DNA of 64,000 bases from Paenibacillus sp. PL91 (GCF_012935325.2 NZ_JABBYG020000019.1:62001-126000), one strand, 5' to 3'; counted from the first letter of the stretch, positions 41,306 through 51,113 are shown. Notes: generated from the letters alone by a model not told the origin. Numbers and translations: made by a program.

Positions 41306-41827
41306 TCAAGAATTTCCCGTTTTCTCTTTAATCAAATACAAAGCCAGATCATGTCCGACTAGCACATAACTGCCGGGTTCCACCTGCTTGCCTTCATTTA
41401 TTATTCCTCTTCCATCAGGGATATAGCCCCGCTTAGCGTAGAGTCGTTGTGCATTTCCATAATCATAATAGAGTCCCACACCAATACCGACAATACCGTA
41501 TTTTTCGAATGCAACTTGTTCGATTGCCTCCATCAATGCATTGCCGATGCCAAGTCGGCGTAAGGAGGGAACTACATCAAAGTTGTTGATTTCTGGAATC
41601 CCTCTTTCTTCGAAATACGGATAATATGATTTAGATAAAAGATGTAACCATCCGGCAAACTTCTGGTCGTTGAAAGCTATAAGAGTAACCCGTTCTCCAG
41701 ACTTATTTTCTTCCCAACACCTCTTAATATAGTCTAGTGGTTTCCTAATATAGTGGTCATCAAGTGCTTGGAAAACTACATCAACATCTTCACTTTGCAT
41801 TTGTCGGAGTTGAATATGAGAATTCAT
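41306..41827 (-). CDS. GNAT-family N-acetyltransferase
   Basis: 173 residues. The GNAT core includes FDVVPSLRRLGIGNALMEAI (acetyl-CoA loop R-R-L-G-I-G) and IVGIGVGLYYDYGNAQRLYA, followed by a C-terminal extension ending in ALYLIKEKTGNS. Substrate not predictable. A family-1 repeat lies about 80 bases upstream of its start; the terminator at 41115 lies downstream. Confidence 0.87.
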   Translation of the reverse strand: MNSHIQLRQMQSEDVDVVFQALDDHYIRKPLDYIKRCWEENKSGERVTLIAFNDQKFAGWLHLLSKSYYPYFEERGIPEINNFDVVPSLRRLGIGNALMEAIEQVAFEKYGIVGIGVGLYYDYGNAQRLYAKRGYIPDGRGIINEGKQVEPGSYVLVGHDLALYLIKEKTGNS

Positions 41828-41907
41828 TAAATCGTACCCCCAGTCTCCCTAATAAATACTGCCTCTCTCGAATTGTACCATAACTCTTGATGAGCAGAAT
41901 GGTTAAA

Positions 41908-41991
41908 ACTAAACTGTCCGTTAGCGTAATGAAGGGCTACCATATGGCAGCCCTTTCGGTGTTTAACTATCGTGTCCCGTAAGTGCAATAA
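41908..41991 (+). repeat. Family-1 hairpin repeat
   Basis: Left arm AACTAAACTGTCCGTTAGCG, stem GGGCTACC-ATAT-GGCAGCCC, right arm AACTATCGTGTCCCGTAAGT. Ends 12 bases from the stop of the stalk-domain gene. Confidence 0.7.
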
Positions 41992-42002
41992 GAAAAATCA
42001 CT

Positions 42003-42851
42003 TTAAACAACTGTATTACTTATAATCGTCAGAAAACTGTTCTTTGCAGCGGTAGCAATTAATTTATGAATGGATTGTCTTGCGGTATCGCTAAACAAAT
42101 ACCATTCATCATTAGTTGCGTCATGAATCAAAATTTCTGGGTAATCTGTTAACAGTTCAGATGGAAAAGAATGAATTAAAGAATAAACATCAAAACGAAC
42201 TAAGCTGTTCCCTTTTTGGTCTAAAAAATCATATTGTTCATTTTTATAATAAGACCCAAGTGTGTCAATAGTGTTGCTCCAAGAGTAGTTTGCAGGTGCT
42301 TCGACCTTTTTACCTTTGTTTTCTACAAAAATATTATAAATGGTTTCGTTATATGCATTTCCATTTATTTGCTGAACTACGCCGCCCATAATCATATGGT
42401 ATTCTTGTTGCAATGCTTTTACTTGTACACCGTCTATGAATAACGGTTCAGTATCGACAGTCACTGCAAAGTTGCTGTAATTGACATTGCAGCCAAACGT
42501 CTCTGCAATAAAACGGAGTGGAACAAATATGCGATTATTTTTCATGTATGGTTTTACATCAAGCAGCAACTTTTCTCCGTTCATCTCCGCTGTAATACTG
42601 TTCAGTGTTAATATTACTTTCATATCGCTTTTTGTGAGAATAACCTTGGAATTGGACCACTCGACACTAGCCCCCAAATTTTCGCTAATAACTCGTAGAG
42701 GTACCATAGTACGTTTGTTCTTAATTTCGGGCTTCACATCGGATGTAATAGCAACACCATCAATTTTGATTTGATATTCTGCTGCATAAGTAGTTGACGA
42801 TGAAATAAATATTGAGATTGCAAGAAAGACAACAAAGATTACTTTCTTCAT
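42003..42851 (-). CDS. Secreted protein with copper-amine-oxidase-type stalk domain
   Basis: 282 residues from the ATG at 42851 (AAGGAG 9 bases upstream); a 17-codon longer frame lacks a site. Signal peptide (KKVIFVVFLAISIFISSSTT to Ala-Ala). The next 110 residues carry two copies of the copper amine oxidase N-terminal/stalk motif (NKRTMVPLRVISENLGASVE and NNRIFVPLRFIAETFGCNVN), common in Paenibacillus cell-surface proteins. The C-terminal half is unique, with no enzyme motif. Likely wall-associated; role unknown. Confidence 0.85.
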   Translation of the reverse strand: MKKVIFVVFLAISIFISSSTTYAAEYQIKIDGVAITSDVKPEIKNKRTMVPLRVISENLGASVEWSNSKVILTKSDMKVILTLNSITAEMNGEKLLLDVKPYMKNNRIFVPLRFIAETFGCNVNYSNFAVTVDTEPLFIDGVQVKALQQEYHMIMGGVVQQINGNAYNETIYNIFVENKGKKVEAPANYSWSNTIDTLGSYYKNEQYDFLDQKGNSLVRFDVYSLIHSFPSELLTDYPEILIHDATNDEWYLFSDTARQSIHKLIATAAKNSFLTIISNTVV

Positions 42852-42930
42852 AAATGATAGCTCCTTATTGGTTAAATTTGGTGCACAGCACCTTTTCCCC
42901 ATATTAAGACGTAACTGGATAAAATTTGTT

Positions 42931-43024
42931 GCGCTTTTCTGCCCTTTAGCTAAATAAAAACAAGGAGTAGCTGCCGAGGCAACTACTCCTTGTTTCGCTA
43001 AACTAACGTGTCCTGTTAGCTTAT
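42931..43024 (+). repeat. Family-1 hairpin repeat, long stem
   Basis: Left arm TTCTGCCCTTTAGCTAAAT. The stem AACAAGGAGTAG...CTACTCCTTGTT (12 bp, loop CTGCCGAGGCAA) is followed by AAACTAACGTGTCCTGTTAG. Lies between the stalk-domain gene and the plus-strand repeat-protein gene. Confidence 0.65.
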
Positions 43025-43199
43025 GACTGAACTACACAACGACGTAGCGGCAGCCAGAGACGCGTAAATAATGTATTAGACTGCAGCTGTAATAAAGTAA
43101 GTACAGAAGTTTTGTTATTAAGGATAGATGCACAGGCAAGCCGTTCAGTCCTAACATAACCATATTTAGATCAACGACGCGTCGAAAAGGAGGATTGCT
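43025..43199. other. Upstream region of the repeat-protein gene
   Basis: No gene seen. CATAACCATATTTAG (about 43157-43171) could include a -10 element of a mother-cell sigma factor, but no -35 partner stands out. Confidence 0.3.
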
Positions 43200-45602
43200 T
43201 TGCAACCCGAGGAAGAGACAATACAGAGCATATTGGAATTATACGGAAAGCTCCCTCTTGCTTTCGTTACCAATGTCGGACAAGAGGATCACAGGATTTC
43301 GTTTTATACACAAGGGAAAGGGTTTCGAATCGCCTTTATTCCAGATCAAATAAGAATGACCTTTTATGAATTCGATTCTCTCCCTTCATCGTTTCGCAAA
43401 TCCGGAATCGATAGGTTCTTGCCAGAGCATAAAGAGCAAGAAAGAGAACGACGAATGAGGGGTGTCAACCTGACTTGGCGGTTTTTAAATGCCCTCTCCG
43501 ACATGAATGTGGAAGGCGCCGAACCGGAAGCCGGGAAGATTAACTACTTGCGCGGTAGCGATCCGCAACAGCATTACATGAATCTTCCGTTGTACCGGGA
43601 TGTCGCATACCGGCAGGTTTGGCCTGGCATTGATGTCGTGTTTCAAGGGCATGAAGGGAAGCTCAAATATGATGTGATCCTGCAGCCAGGTGGCCGTGTG
43701 GCCGATATCGGGCTCGTTTGTGAGGGTGCAAATGACCTCCGTCTGGATGATGCGGGGAATTTGTTGATCGAAACGTCTTTTGGGACCTTCACCGACCACA
43801 AACCATTCGCCTATCAAGACGTGGATCACCTGCGAAAGCCGGTAGGCTGCCGTTTTGTGATCCGATCGGAAGCGGACGGAAGCAAGACCATCGGATTTGA
43901 GATGACGGAGGAATTTGATTCCAGGCTTCCCTTGGTGATTGATCCGATTCTCCTCTACTCCACCTATCTCGGGGGAAGCGGGGATGATCGTGGTCAAGGC
44001 ATCGCGGTGGACGCATCCGGAAACGCCTATGTGACCGGATTCACCTTTTCCGCCGATTTTCCTACGACCCCCGGAGCTTTCGATACCACCTTGGACTTCG
44101 TTCAGGATGCGTTTGTGACGAAACTGAATCCGACGGGGACAGCCCTCGTCTATTCCACCTATCTCGGGGGGAACTCGTTGGATCAAGGTTTCGGCATCAC
44201 AGTGGATGCATCCGGTAACGCCTATGTGATAGGAGTCACCTTCTCCACCGATTTTCCCGTCACGCCCGGAGCTTTTCAAACCACTTTCAACGGTGGTGGC
44301 GATGCGTTTGTGACGAAACTGAATCCGACCGGGACGGCGCTCATCTATTCCACCTATCTCGGGGGAGGCCTAGGTGATGCAGGTGACGAGGGTCGAAGTA
44401 TCGCGGTGGATGCATCCGGTAACGCCTATGTGACAGGAACCACCAATTCCACCGATTTTCCAACCACCCCCGGAGCTTTCGATACTACCTTTAACGGTGT
44501 TGACGATGTTTTCGTAACGAAATTGAATCCGACCGGGACAGCGCTCGTCTATTCCACCTATCTCGGGGGAACCGGGCTTGAACAAGGTCTAAGCATCGCG
44601 GTGGATGCATCCGGTAACGCCTATGTGACAGGATTCACCGAATCAAGCGATTTTCCCACGACCCCCGGAGCTTTCGATACCACCATGAGCGGTTTTGTCG
44701 ATGCGTTTGTGACGAAACTGAATCTGACCGGGACGGCCCTCGTCTTCTCCACCTATCTCGGTGGGAGCAGCGGTGATCGAGGTCGAGGCATCGCGGTGGA
44801 TGCATCCGGTAACGCCTATGTGACAGGAAGCACCCAATCAATCGATTTTCCAACCACCCTCGGAGCTTTCGATACCACCTTGAGCGGCGCTGAGGATGCG
44901 TTTGTGACGAAACTGAATCTGACCGGGACAGGGCTCGTCTATTCCACCTATCTTGGGGGAAGCAGTTTTGATCTAGGTGAAAGTATCGCGGTAGATCCAT
45001 TTGGTAACGCCTACGTGACAGGAGGCACCTTTTCCGCCGATTTTCCAACCACCCCTGGAGCTTTCGATACCACATTAGGCGGCGCTGAGGATGCGTTTGT
45101 GACTCGTATTAATTTAACGGGCTCTGACTTACTGTTTTCCTCTTATCTCGGGGGAAGTTTGGTTGATATAGGTATAGGCATCGCGGTAGATGCATCCGGT
45201 AATGCCTATGTGACAGGGTTCACCAATTCCATTAATTTTCCAACCACTCCCGGAGCATTCGATACCACCTATAACGGCAATGAAGATGCGTTTGTCGCAA
45301 AAATAGGAGAAATTGTCGTACCTGGTCCACCTGGTCCACCTGGACCGCAAGGGCCGGTTGGACCGCAGGGACCCCAAGGGCCGATTGGACCGCAGGGACC
45401 CCAAGGGCTGTCAGGAGTGCAAGGTCCTTCAGGGCCTCAGGAACCAGCAGGACCAATAATCATAAAACGCAAAATTATTAAAAAGAGGAAGTTCCGTACT
45501 TGTAAAAAAAGCCAGCGAAAAAAACACTGTCATCGTAAATTCCCTATTTGCGGAAAACATCTACGAAAAGAACATTGTCATCGAAAGAAAACTATCCAGT
45601 AA
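43200..45602 (+). CDS. SBBP beta-propeller repeat protein with collagen-like tail
   Basis: 800 residues. TTG start supported by AGGAGG six bases upstream. The N-terminal 250 residues form the domain that precedes SBBP repeats (KLPLAFVTNVGQEDHRISFY; YDVILQPGGRV). Seven repeats of about 58 residues follow (pattern LVYSTYLGGxxxDxGxxIAV, DASGNAYVTG, DFPTTPGAFDTT, DAFVTKLNPTGT), expected to fold as a beta-propeller. Then comes a collagen-like stretch of about 14 Gly-X-Y triplets (GPPGPPGPQGPVGPQGPQGP...) and a very basic 45-residue tail with two CxxxxxxKxHCHRK-like units. No signal peptide, so it may be a spore-surface protein assembled by the mother cell; this is inference. The repeats are also nearly identical in DNA, so copy number may vary. 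Confidence 0.85.
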   Translation: MQPEEETIQSILELYGKLPLAFVTNVGQEDHRISFYTQGKGFRIAFIPDQIRMTFYEFDSLPSSFRKSGIDRFLPEHKEQERERRMRGVNLTWRFLNALSDMNVEGAEPEAGKINYLRGSDPQQHYMNLPLYRDVAYRQVWPGIDVVFQGHEGKLKYDVILQPGGRVADIGLVCEGANDLRLDDAGNLLIETSFGTFTDHKPFAYQDVDHLRKPVGCRFVIRSEADGSKTIGFEMTEEFDSRLPLVIDPILLYSTYLGGSGDDRGQGIAVDASGNAYVTGFTFSADFPTTPGAFDTTLDFVQDAFVTKLNPTGTALVYSTYLGGNSLDQGFGITVDASGNAYVIGVTFSTDFPVTPGAFQTTFNGGGDAFVTKLNPTGTALIYSTYLGGGLGDAGDEGRSIAVDASGNAYVTGTTNSTDFPTTPGAFDTTFNGVDDVFVTKLNPTGTALVYSTYLGGTGLEQGLSIAVDASGNAYVTGFTESSDFPTTPGAFDTTMSGFVDAFVTKLNLTGTALVFSTYLGGSSGDRGRGIAVDASGNAYVTGSTQSIDFPTTLGAFDTTLSGAEDAFVTKLNLTGTGLVYSTYLGGSSFDLGESIAVDPFGNAYVTGGTFSADFPTTPGAFDTTLGGAEDAFVTRINLTGSDLLFSSYLGGSLVDIGIGIAVDASGNAYVTGFTNSINFPTTPGAFDTTYNGNEDAFVAKIGEIVVPGPPGPPGPQGPVGPQGPQGPIGPQGPQGLSGVQGPSGPQEPAGPIIIKRKIIKKRKFRTCKKSQRKKHCHRKFPICGKHLRKEHCHRKKTIQ

Positions 45603-45628
45603 TAATTGCGAATCTTTACAGGCCACAG

Positions 45629-45658
45629 GCCCTCCTTCATTAGGGGGGTTTTTCTTTT
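45629..45658 (+). terminator. Probable terminator of the repeat-protein gene
   Basis: CCCTCC-TTCATTA-GGGGGG followed by TTTTTC, with one wobble pair; 27 bases after the stop codon. Confidence 0.5.
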
Positions 45659-45670
45659 GTCTTATTCGAA

Positions 45671-45728
45671 ATTACTGCCCATTAGCTTAATAATTAAAGG
45701 GAGCATATCAGCAAAGTGCTCCTCTTAT
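45671..45728 (+). repeat. Family-1 hairpin repeat, right arm lost
   Basis: ATTACTGCCCATTAGCTTAA then AGGGAGCA...TGCTCCTCTT. Confidence 0.5.
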
Positions 45729-45782
45729 TTGCTTCGCAAAGCTGCGCTTTATTGAGTCTTTATTGTTTCTGATTCCGCTGAA

Positions 45783-45811
45783 TCAAATAAGCCGCCATTT
45801 TATTGGCGGCT
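45783..45811 (-). terminator. Terminator, minus strand
   Basis: AGCCGCCA-TTTTAT-TGGCGGCT; on the minus strand followed by TATTTGATT. About 160 bases after the serine hydrolase gene. Confidence 0.5.
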
Positions 45812-45973
45812 ATACTTAGTTTGGCCCATTACTTCTGGCACTTCTTGCTATGATCGAACAACTGCCGGAGTGATCCCTCAGAAGAGTTGAAATTATCGAA
45901 AGACTGTATTACAGCTGCCAAGGCAAACTTACTTGGTTAATCGCCTCGTTCTAACACTCAAACGTTCGCCGAT

Positions 45974-48043
45974 TTATTTTAACGAAAGTTCAAACTTCGT
46001 CCCGGTTTCACCCGCAAAAACAAGGGTGCCTTTCTCGGGGAGAACAACCTTTTGATCCCTGCTAATGATGCTGAAGAATGTACAAGTGCCTTTCTCGTCG
46101 TAGATCGCGAATGAGCCGGTTGTCGGCATCTTCACCTTCAGGGTCTTGCCCGCGGTCTTCTCGGACAACGTATACCACTTCGCGTGGCCGCTCGCCTGAA
46201 TGGTGACCGACGACTTTTGACCGGGGTAAACGGGCTTCACTGCATCTTCGTGCACAAACAGGTTGCCAGCGACTTCAAGATACTCGGTCCCGTCCTGCGT
46301 GAAGAAGTTATAGTCCGACGTGTCTCTGCCGTTCATCGCCGGAATTTGCAAATCGCTGAAAGCTGCGTTCGGGCCTATTATCTTTTTGTCGGATATATAG
46401 CCGGGTGCTTCCTTGGACAAATTCACTTGAAGGGCGGGTATGATCATGTACGCCACAGATGTATATTTCTCATTGATCGGGTAATATTTCTTGCCGTCGC
46501 GTGGTATCCAGGCCGCTGCCGTTTCTTCCGGGATGTCGTGGGATGCGAGCTTCTCCGCCGAATAATGCGACAAGGCCGTCTGGCCAAGCCCGGGGATTGC
46601 GATATATTGTCTGGTCCACAAATAGGTACGTCCATTCTCCTCCGTCACGAAGCTGACCTTCGTATTCCCGTCCGCACTTACGAAAGAACCGTCTGCCGTA
46701 TAGACATATTTCTCGGCCGGGTAGTCAGGCATTTGCAGATAAGACAGCGTCATTTCACCGGTTTGACCGATATCCGCTTTGATCAACTGGCTGGTCATAC
46801 CGTATAGCCCCGCGTTCTTCAGCAATTCCTGCGGCATCTGTGCTGCTGTCGGTTTGCCATAGGATTTCTCGGGCTTAAATTCGGTAATGATTCCTTTCTC
46901 TTTCAGCGCATGAAGCAGCATATCATTCGCGAGCAGTTGATTTGTTGTACTAGATCCGCCGGAAGAGAGCACCGCAGCCGCCATGTTATGTTCGGGAAGG
47001 ACGACGAGCGATGCGTGATACAGAATCGTGTCGCCGCCTTTTGTAAGCGCCTTGATACCGTAATCGCCGAACGGGAACAAGGTGACGCTGTCCCAACCGA
47101 GCCCGTAGCTCACTGACGTGTCCGCCTCTTCGGGCCATAGGCCTTTCTTGTATTCCTCTTGTTCCATCGCCTTTACGGATTCCTCGGAGAGGGTGCCGGT
47201 GGCTTGTCCCGTGAAAATTTGCGAGAATCGGGCCAGGTCTTCCGCCGTGGAATAGATGCCGCCTGTACCGATGACGTTAACTGACTCGTTCGGCAACTGT
47301 TCCTTATAGGAAGGAAAGTAGAGTCCCGCCATCCCGGATACGTCAGGCTGATCCAGCGGCGTCTTCGTATCGGACATGCCGAGCGGTTCAGTAAAATGCT
47401 TATGGATAAAAGAGGTATAGTCCATGCCACTTACTTTCTCTACCAGAATTTCAGCTAATGTAAAACAGTCGTTGCAATAAACCGAAAAAGCACCGGGATC
47501 GGCCTTGAGCTTTTGGTTCGCTAATTGATCCAGAAGCGAATCGTGAGCATAGGTATCGTTGTCTTCGAATAAAAAAGCGTTGGTCAGCGTCGATCCGATA
47601 AGACCGGCGGAATGATTGAGCAGCATACGCGGCGTGATCTGCTTGTACCGCTCATCTTTCATTGTAAATTCTGGGATGTAGTTAATGACAGGCTTATCCA
47701 GATTGACTTTTCCCTCGTCTGCCAGCTTCATTACGGCTGCCGTTACGAACATCTTGCTCGTCGACCCGATGCCGTACATCGTTTTCGCCGTCAGCGGCTG
47801 CTTCCCTTTCTCGTCATTCCGACCGGATTGACCGGATACGACAATGCTGCCATGATCGATTAGTGCAAATTGAACGCTTGTCGTGCCGAAAGTGTCCGTC
47901 AGCAGCGCTGCTTTCTCCGCCGCCGCCTTTCGTGTGTCTTCATAGGCAGGTCCGCCACTTTGACCGGCAGCCATCGCTCCGGCCGGGACAAGCAGCGTTA
48001 GCACAAGCACTGCTGCCAGTATCCTGGATATTGATTTTTTCAT
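45974..48043 (-). CDS. Secreted beta-lactamase-fold serine hydrolase, long form
   Basis: 689 residues from the ATG at 48043 (AAGGAGG five bases upstream). Signal peptide MKKSISRILAAVLVLTLLVP ending near AMAAG. The catalytic domain has S-x-x-K in YGIGSTSKMFVTAA, Y-x-N in SVYCNDCFTLAE and a late motif around LTKGGDTILYHA. The C-terminal 300 residues form one or two beta-rich extensions (ITEFKPEKSYGKPTAAQMPQ onward) with no transmembrane helix. Exported enzymes of this family include D-aminopeptidases and PBP4*-like esterases; substrate unknown. Monocistronic. Confidence 0.88.
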   Translation of the reverse strand: MKKSISRILAAVLVLTLLVPAGAMAAGQSGGPAYEDTRKAAAEKAALLTDTFGTTSVQFALIDHGSIVVSGQSGRNDEKGKQPLTAKTMYGIGSTSKMFVTAAVMKLADEGKVNLDKPVINYIPEFTMKDERYKQITPRMLLNHSAGLIGSTLTNAFLFEDNDTYAHDSLLDQLANQKLKADPGAFSVYCNDCFTLAEILVEKVSGMDYTSFIHKHFTEPLGMSDTKTPLDQPDVSGMAGLYFPSYKEQLPNESVNVIGTGGIYSTAEDLARFSQIFTGQATGTLSEESVKAMEQEEYKKGLWPEEADTSVSYGLGWDSVTLFPFGDYGIKALTKGGDTILYHASLVVLPEHNMAAAVLSSGGSSTTNQLLANDMLLHALKEKGIITEFKPEKSYGKPTAAQMPQELLKNAGLYGMTSQLIKADIGQTGEMTLSYLQMPDYPAEKYVYTADGSFVSADGNTKVSFVTEENGRTYLWTRQYIAIPGLGQTALSHYSAEKLASHDIPEETAAAWIPRDGKKYYPINEKYTSVAYMIIPALQVNLSKEAPGYISDKKIIGPNAAFSDLQIPAMNGRDTSDYNFFTQDGTEYLEVAGNLFVHEDAVKPVYPGQKSSVTIQASGHAKWYTLSEKTAGKTLKVKMPTTGSFAIYDEKGTCTFFSIISRDQKVVLPEKGTLVFAGETGTKFELSLK

Positions 48044-48307
48044 TTGAACCTCCTTAGGGTTTAGTCTATTTTTTATACGAATAGCGAATAGGAAATGATC
48101 CATAATCTAGTAAAAATAATAGAATAGCCCTAAAATGGCAGGTCGATATAGGTTGATAGGCGGATTTTCCGACATATTCAGCGTGCTGGTTACGTAAGGT
48201 TAATCTGTGAAACTATTAAAGCTTTTCCAATAAACCTTGAACATCCGTATGAAAAACGCTTTGGCTTGGGAATGTCATTTGGCTATACATCCCTAGCAAC
48301 GACAAAA

Positions 48308-48350
48308 AGGGCTGATCCACAAGTAGAATTCCCTACTTGTAGATCAACCC
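48308..48350 (-). terminator. Terminator, minus strand
   Basis: GGGCTGATCCACAAGTAG...CTACTTGTAGATCAACCCC, a long imperfect stem; on the minus strand followed by TTTTTG. It sits after the hydratase relic. Confidence 0.7.
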
Positions 48351-48371
48351 CTACATCCGCTACAACGTCGC

Positions 48372-48695
48372 TTACTTATAACTTAAAGACACGCTACCAA
48401 GTTGTGCGAATTGGACTTGGATCGTATCCCCTGGCACGAAGGAAATCGCTTCTGTAATCGTCCCGATCAGAATGATATCACCCTTGCGCAGCCCTTCACC
48501 GACTTCGCCTAACTTGTTTACCGCCCATGCAACGGAGACTGCAGGATTGCCCAAAAAAGCTGCGCTAGCGCCTGTTGCCAACACTTCCTTATTTTTCGTC
48601 AACACGACGCCTAGCTCCGGCAAATTGACATCGCGTACTGGCACCATTTTGCCGCCATTGATACATTTCGCTGAAGAGCAATTATCTGCTACGAA
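48372..48695 (-). pseudogene. C-terminal fragment of 2-keto-4-pentenoate hydratase
   Basis: Translation VADNCSSAKCINGGKMVPVR, DVNLPELGVVLTKNKEVLAT, FLGNPAVSVAWAVNKLGEVG, GDIILIGTITEAISFVPGDT and QLGSVSLSY match the second half of the MhpD/DmpE-type hydratase in the fumarylacetoacetase superfamily. The N-terminal half (about 130 residues) is missing; unrelated sequence begins at about 48700. The terminator remains. It is a relic of aromatic meta-cleavage catabolism; no partner genes nearby. Confidence 0.75.
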
Positions 48696-48769
48696 AGTTT
48701 AACCTTTAGTATGTTCTTGTTATAATACGAAATTACGAATTCCATACATTACTAAAGTGGATTTGATGA

Positions 48770-51034
48770 TTACATCAAGTATCTTCCCGTGATCGACTGC
48801 TCCGCAAGGATGATCTGCGGAGGTGTGCCCTCGAACACCAACTGGCCGCCCTTGCTGCCCCCGTCCGGTCCCATATCGATGATCCAATCCGCTTGGCTGA
48901 TCACATCGAGGTTGTGCTCGATGACGATCACCGTATTGCCGGCATCCACGAGGCGGTTCATGATCCCCAGAAGGTGACCGATATCTGACATATGTAGTCC
49001 GGTCGTCGGCTCGTCCATCACGTAGATGCTGCCCTTCTTATGCAGCTCGCTTGCCAGCTTGATGCGCTGGCACTCCCCGCCTGAAAGCGTGCTGAGCGGT
49101 TGGCCGAGTGTAATATAGTTCAGCCCCACATCACTCATCGCCTGGAGCTTACGAACAACCTCTTTTAGCTGAAAAAAATCCAATGCCTGCTCTACAGTCA
49201 TCTCCAGCACTTCTGCAATTGACTTGCCGTTCAGCTTGTACGCGAGCACCTCTTCCTTGAACCGTCTACCTCCGCATACTTCGCATGGCAGCTTCACGCT
49301 ATCGAGGAATGCAAGGTCCGTATACACAACGCCCAGCCCTTGGCAGTTCTCGCAAGCCCCTTTGGAGTTGAAGCTGAACAAGCCTTGTCCCACCTTGTTA
49401 GCGGAAGCAAACGCCTTGCGAACATCATCCATAATGCCCGTATAGGTCGCGGAATTCGAGCGCGTTGACACTCCTACCGCTGATTGGTCAATGACGATCG
49501 CATCCGGATGCTTGCTGAGGAATACTTCGTTAATCAGCGTACTCTTGCCCGAGCCGGCGACACCCGTAACGACTGTCAGCACTCCGGTTGGAATATCCAC
49601 ACTCACATTCTGTAGGTTGTGCAGTGTGGCATCCTTGATGGACAGCTTGCCGGATGGCTGCCTGCAATCGTGCTTCAGCTTGAGCGGCCGCTTCATATGG
49701 GTGCCTGTCAATGTACCTGCCTCAAGCAGGCCTTGGAAGCTTCCTTCATATACGATGGTACCGCCGCGGCTGCCGGCGTGAGGCCCGACGTCGACGATAT
49801 GATCCGCCAACTTGATCACATCGGGATCATGCTCGACGACAATCACGGTATTGCCCTTGTCGCGCAGCTTCTGCAGCAATTCATTTAACCGGTGTACGTC
49901 ACGGGGGTGCAAGCCAACGCTGGGCTCATCGAAAATGTAAGTGACATCCACCAGACTGCCGCTCAGGTGCTTCACCATCTTGACGCGCTGCGACTCGCCG
50001 CCGGACAATGTATCAGTCTCACGGTCCAGCGTCAAGTAGTCAAGTCCGATATCCACCAGATGCTGCAGCCGCTCCGTCAGCGACTTGACGACCGGCGCAG
50101 CGACAGGATTGTCAATCTCCCGAATGACGCGGATGAGCTGCCCGACCTCCATGGAGGACAACTCCGCAATGTTGAGTCCATTGATCCTGCAGCTGAGCGT
50201 GGCCTGACTGAGTCTCGCACCGCGGCAGCTGGAGCAGGGACCTTCCGAAATGTACGGCGCTACTGCTTTTTGTGTGCGCTCGGACTTCGTCTTCACATCC
50301 TGCTTGATGTATTTGTTGGTGAACTTCTCAATGACGCCTTCCACTGTAATATTCGTTGCCTTACCGGCGAAATCCATTTTCACTTTCCTTGCCTTGGCGT
50401 ACAGCAGTTGCTCCAGTTCCTCTTCCGGATAATCGCACAGCTTCTTGTCGAGATCGTAGTCCCCCGACTGCACGATCATGTTCCACTCCCAACCGTTCAC
50501 CGAATAGTCCGGCAGCGTAATAGCCCCTTCATTCAACGACTTTGACATGTCCACTGCTTTGCTCATGTCGACGCCCAGCCTGCGACCAATACCGCTGCAC
50601 TCGGGACACATGCCTTGCGGATCGTTAAACGAGAACATGTGCGCTTGTCCAACATAGGGCTGACCCACTCGGGAGAAGAGAAGACGCAGTATGGGAGAGA
50701 TATCGGTAATCGTGCCCATCGTGGAATGGGAACCACCGCCCAGTCGTTTCTGATCCACAATTACAGCCATGCTCAGGTTCTCGATGGCGTCCGTATCCGG
50801 CTGTGGAACGCGGGGCAGGAAATTGCGAACGAACATGCTGAAGTTCTCATTCAGCAATCGCGTGGATTCTGCTGCGATCGTATCGAAAACGATCGATGAC
50901 TTGCCGGATCCGGATACTCCGGTGAAGATCGTGATCTTCCGCTTGGGAATCCGCAAGGATACGTTCTTGAGATTGTTTTCCCTCGCACCCGATATTACGA
51001 TATACTCCTGATTAGATTCGCTCATGCCTAACAT
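48770..51034 (-). CDS. UvrA-like ABC ATPase (UvrA2/short form)
   Basis: 754 residues, about 200 shorter than housekeeping UvrA because the UvrB-binding domain is reduced. Two ABC modules: Walker A GVSGSGKSSIVFDT and GVAGSGKSTLINE; signature motifs LSGGESQRVKMVKH and LSGGECQRIKLASE; zinc knuckles CPECSGIG, CSSCRGAR and CENCQGLG. UvrA2-type proteins are accessory and are linked to tolerance of DNA-binding drugs in some bacteria; cofactor UvrB/UvrC genes are absent here. Monocistronic. First Met 51034; the next ATG, two residues on, is equally possible. Confidence 0.9.
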   Translation of the reverse strand: MLGMSESNQEYIVISGARENNLKNVSLRIPKRKITIFTGVSGSGKSSIVFDTIAAESTRLLNENFSMFVRNFLPRVPQPDTDAIENLSMAVIVDQKRLGGGSHSTMGTITDISPILRLLFSRVGQPYVGQAHMFSFNDPQGMCPECSGIGRRLGVDMSKAVDMSKSLNEGAITLPDYSVNGWEWNMIVQSGDYDLDKKLCDYPEEELEQLLYAKARKVKMDFAGKATNITVEGVIEKFTNKYIKQDVKTKSERTQKAVAPYISEGPCSSCRGARLSQATLSCRINGLNIAELSSMEVGQLIRVIREIDNPVAAPVVKSLTERLQHLVDIGLDYLTLDRETDTLSGGESQRVKMVKHLSGSLVDVTYIFDEPSVGLHPRDVHRLNELLQKLRDKGNTVIVVEHDPDVIKLADHIVDVGPHAGSRGGTIVYEGSFQGLLEAGTLTGTHMKRPLKLKHDCRQPSGKLSIKDATLHNLQNVSVDIPTGVLTVVTGVAGSGKSTLINEVFLSKHPDAIVIDQSAVGVSTRSNSATYTGIMDDVRKAFASANKVGQGLFSFNSKGACENCQGLGVVYTDLAFLDSVKLPCEVCGGRRFKEEVLAYKLNGKSIAEVLEMTVEQALDFFQLKEVVRKLQAMSDVGLNYITLGQPLSTLSGGECQRIKLASELHKKGSIYVMDEPTTGLHMSDIGHLLGIMNRLVDAGNTVIVIEHNLDVISQADWIIDMGPDGGSKGGQLVFEGTPPQIILAEQSITGRYLM

Positions 51035-51099
51035 CCTTCCGAACGTGTTAATTTCTACTTATATTCACATTTTACCATTTATCCTGCCTTGACCCGAAA

Positions 51100-51113
51100 C
51101 GACAAGAACTTGT
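51100..51113. repeat. Family-2 arms only
   Basis: GACAAGAACTTGTC: the two family-2 arms meet with almost no loop. A strong hairpin CATAAACCGGCT...AGCCGGTTTATG follows at 51133-51169. Confidence 0.4.

Noticed and set aside
44635..45075. Long minus-strand frames opposite the repeat protein
   Set aside because: Arg/Ser/Trp-rich shadow frames created by the repeats on the coding strand; no start signals.
43966..45310. CRISPR-like or tandem non-coding repeat
   Set aside because: The regularly spaced near-identical repeats are in frame and encode the SBBP propeller repeats of the 800-residue protein.
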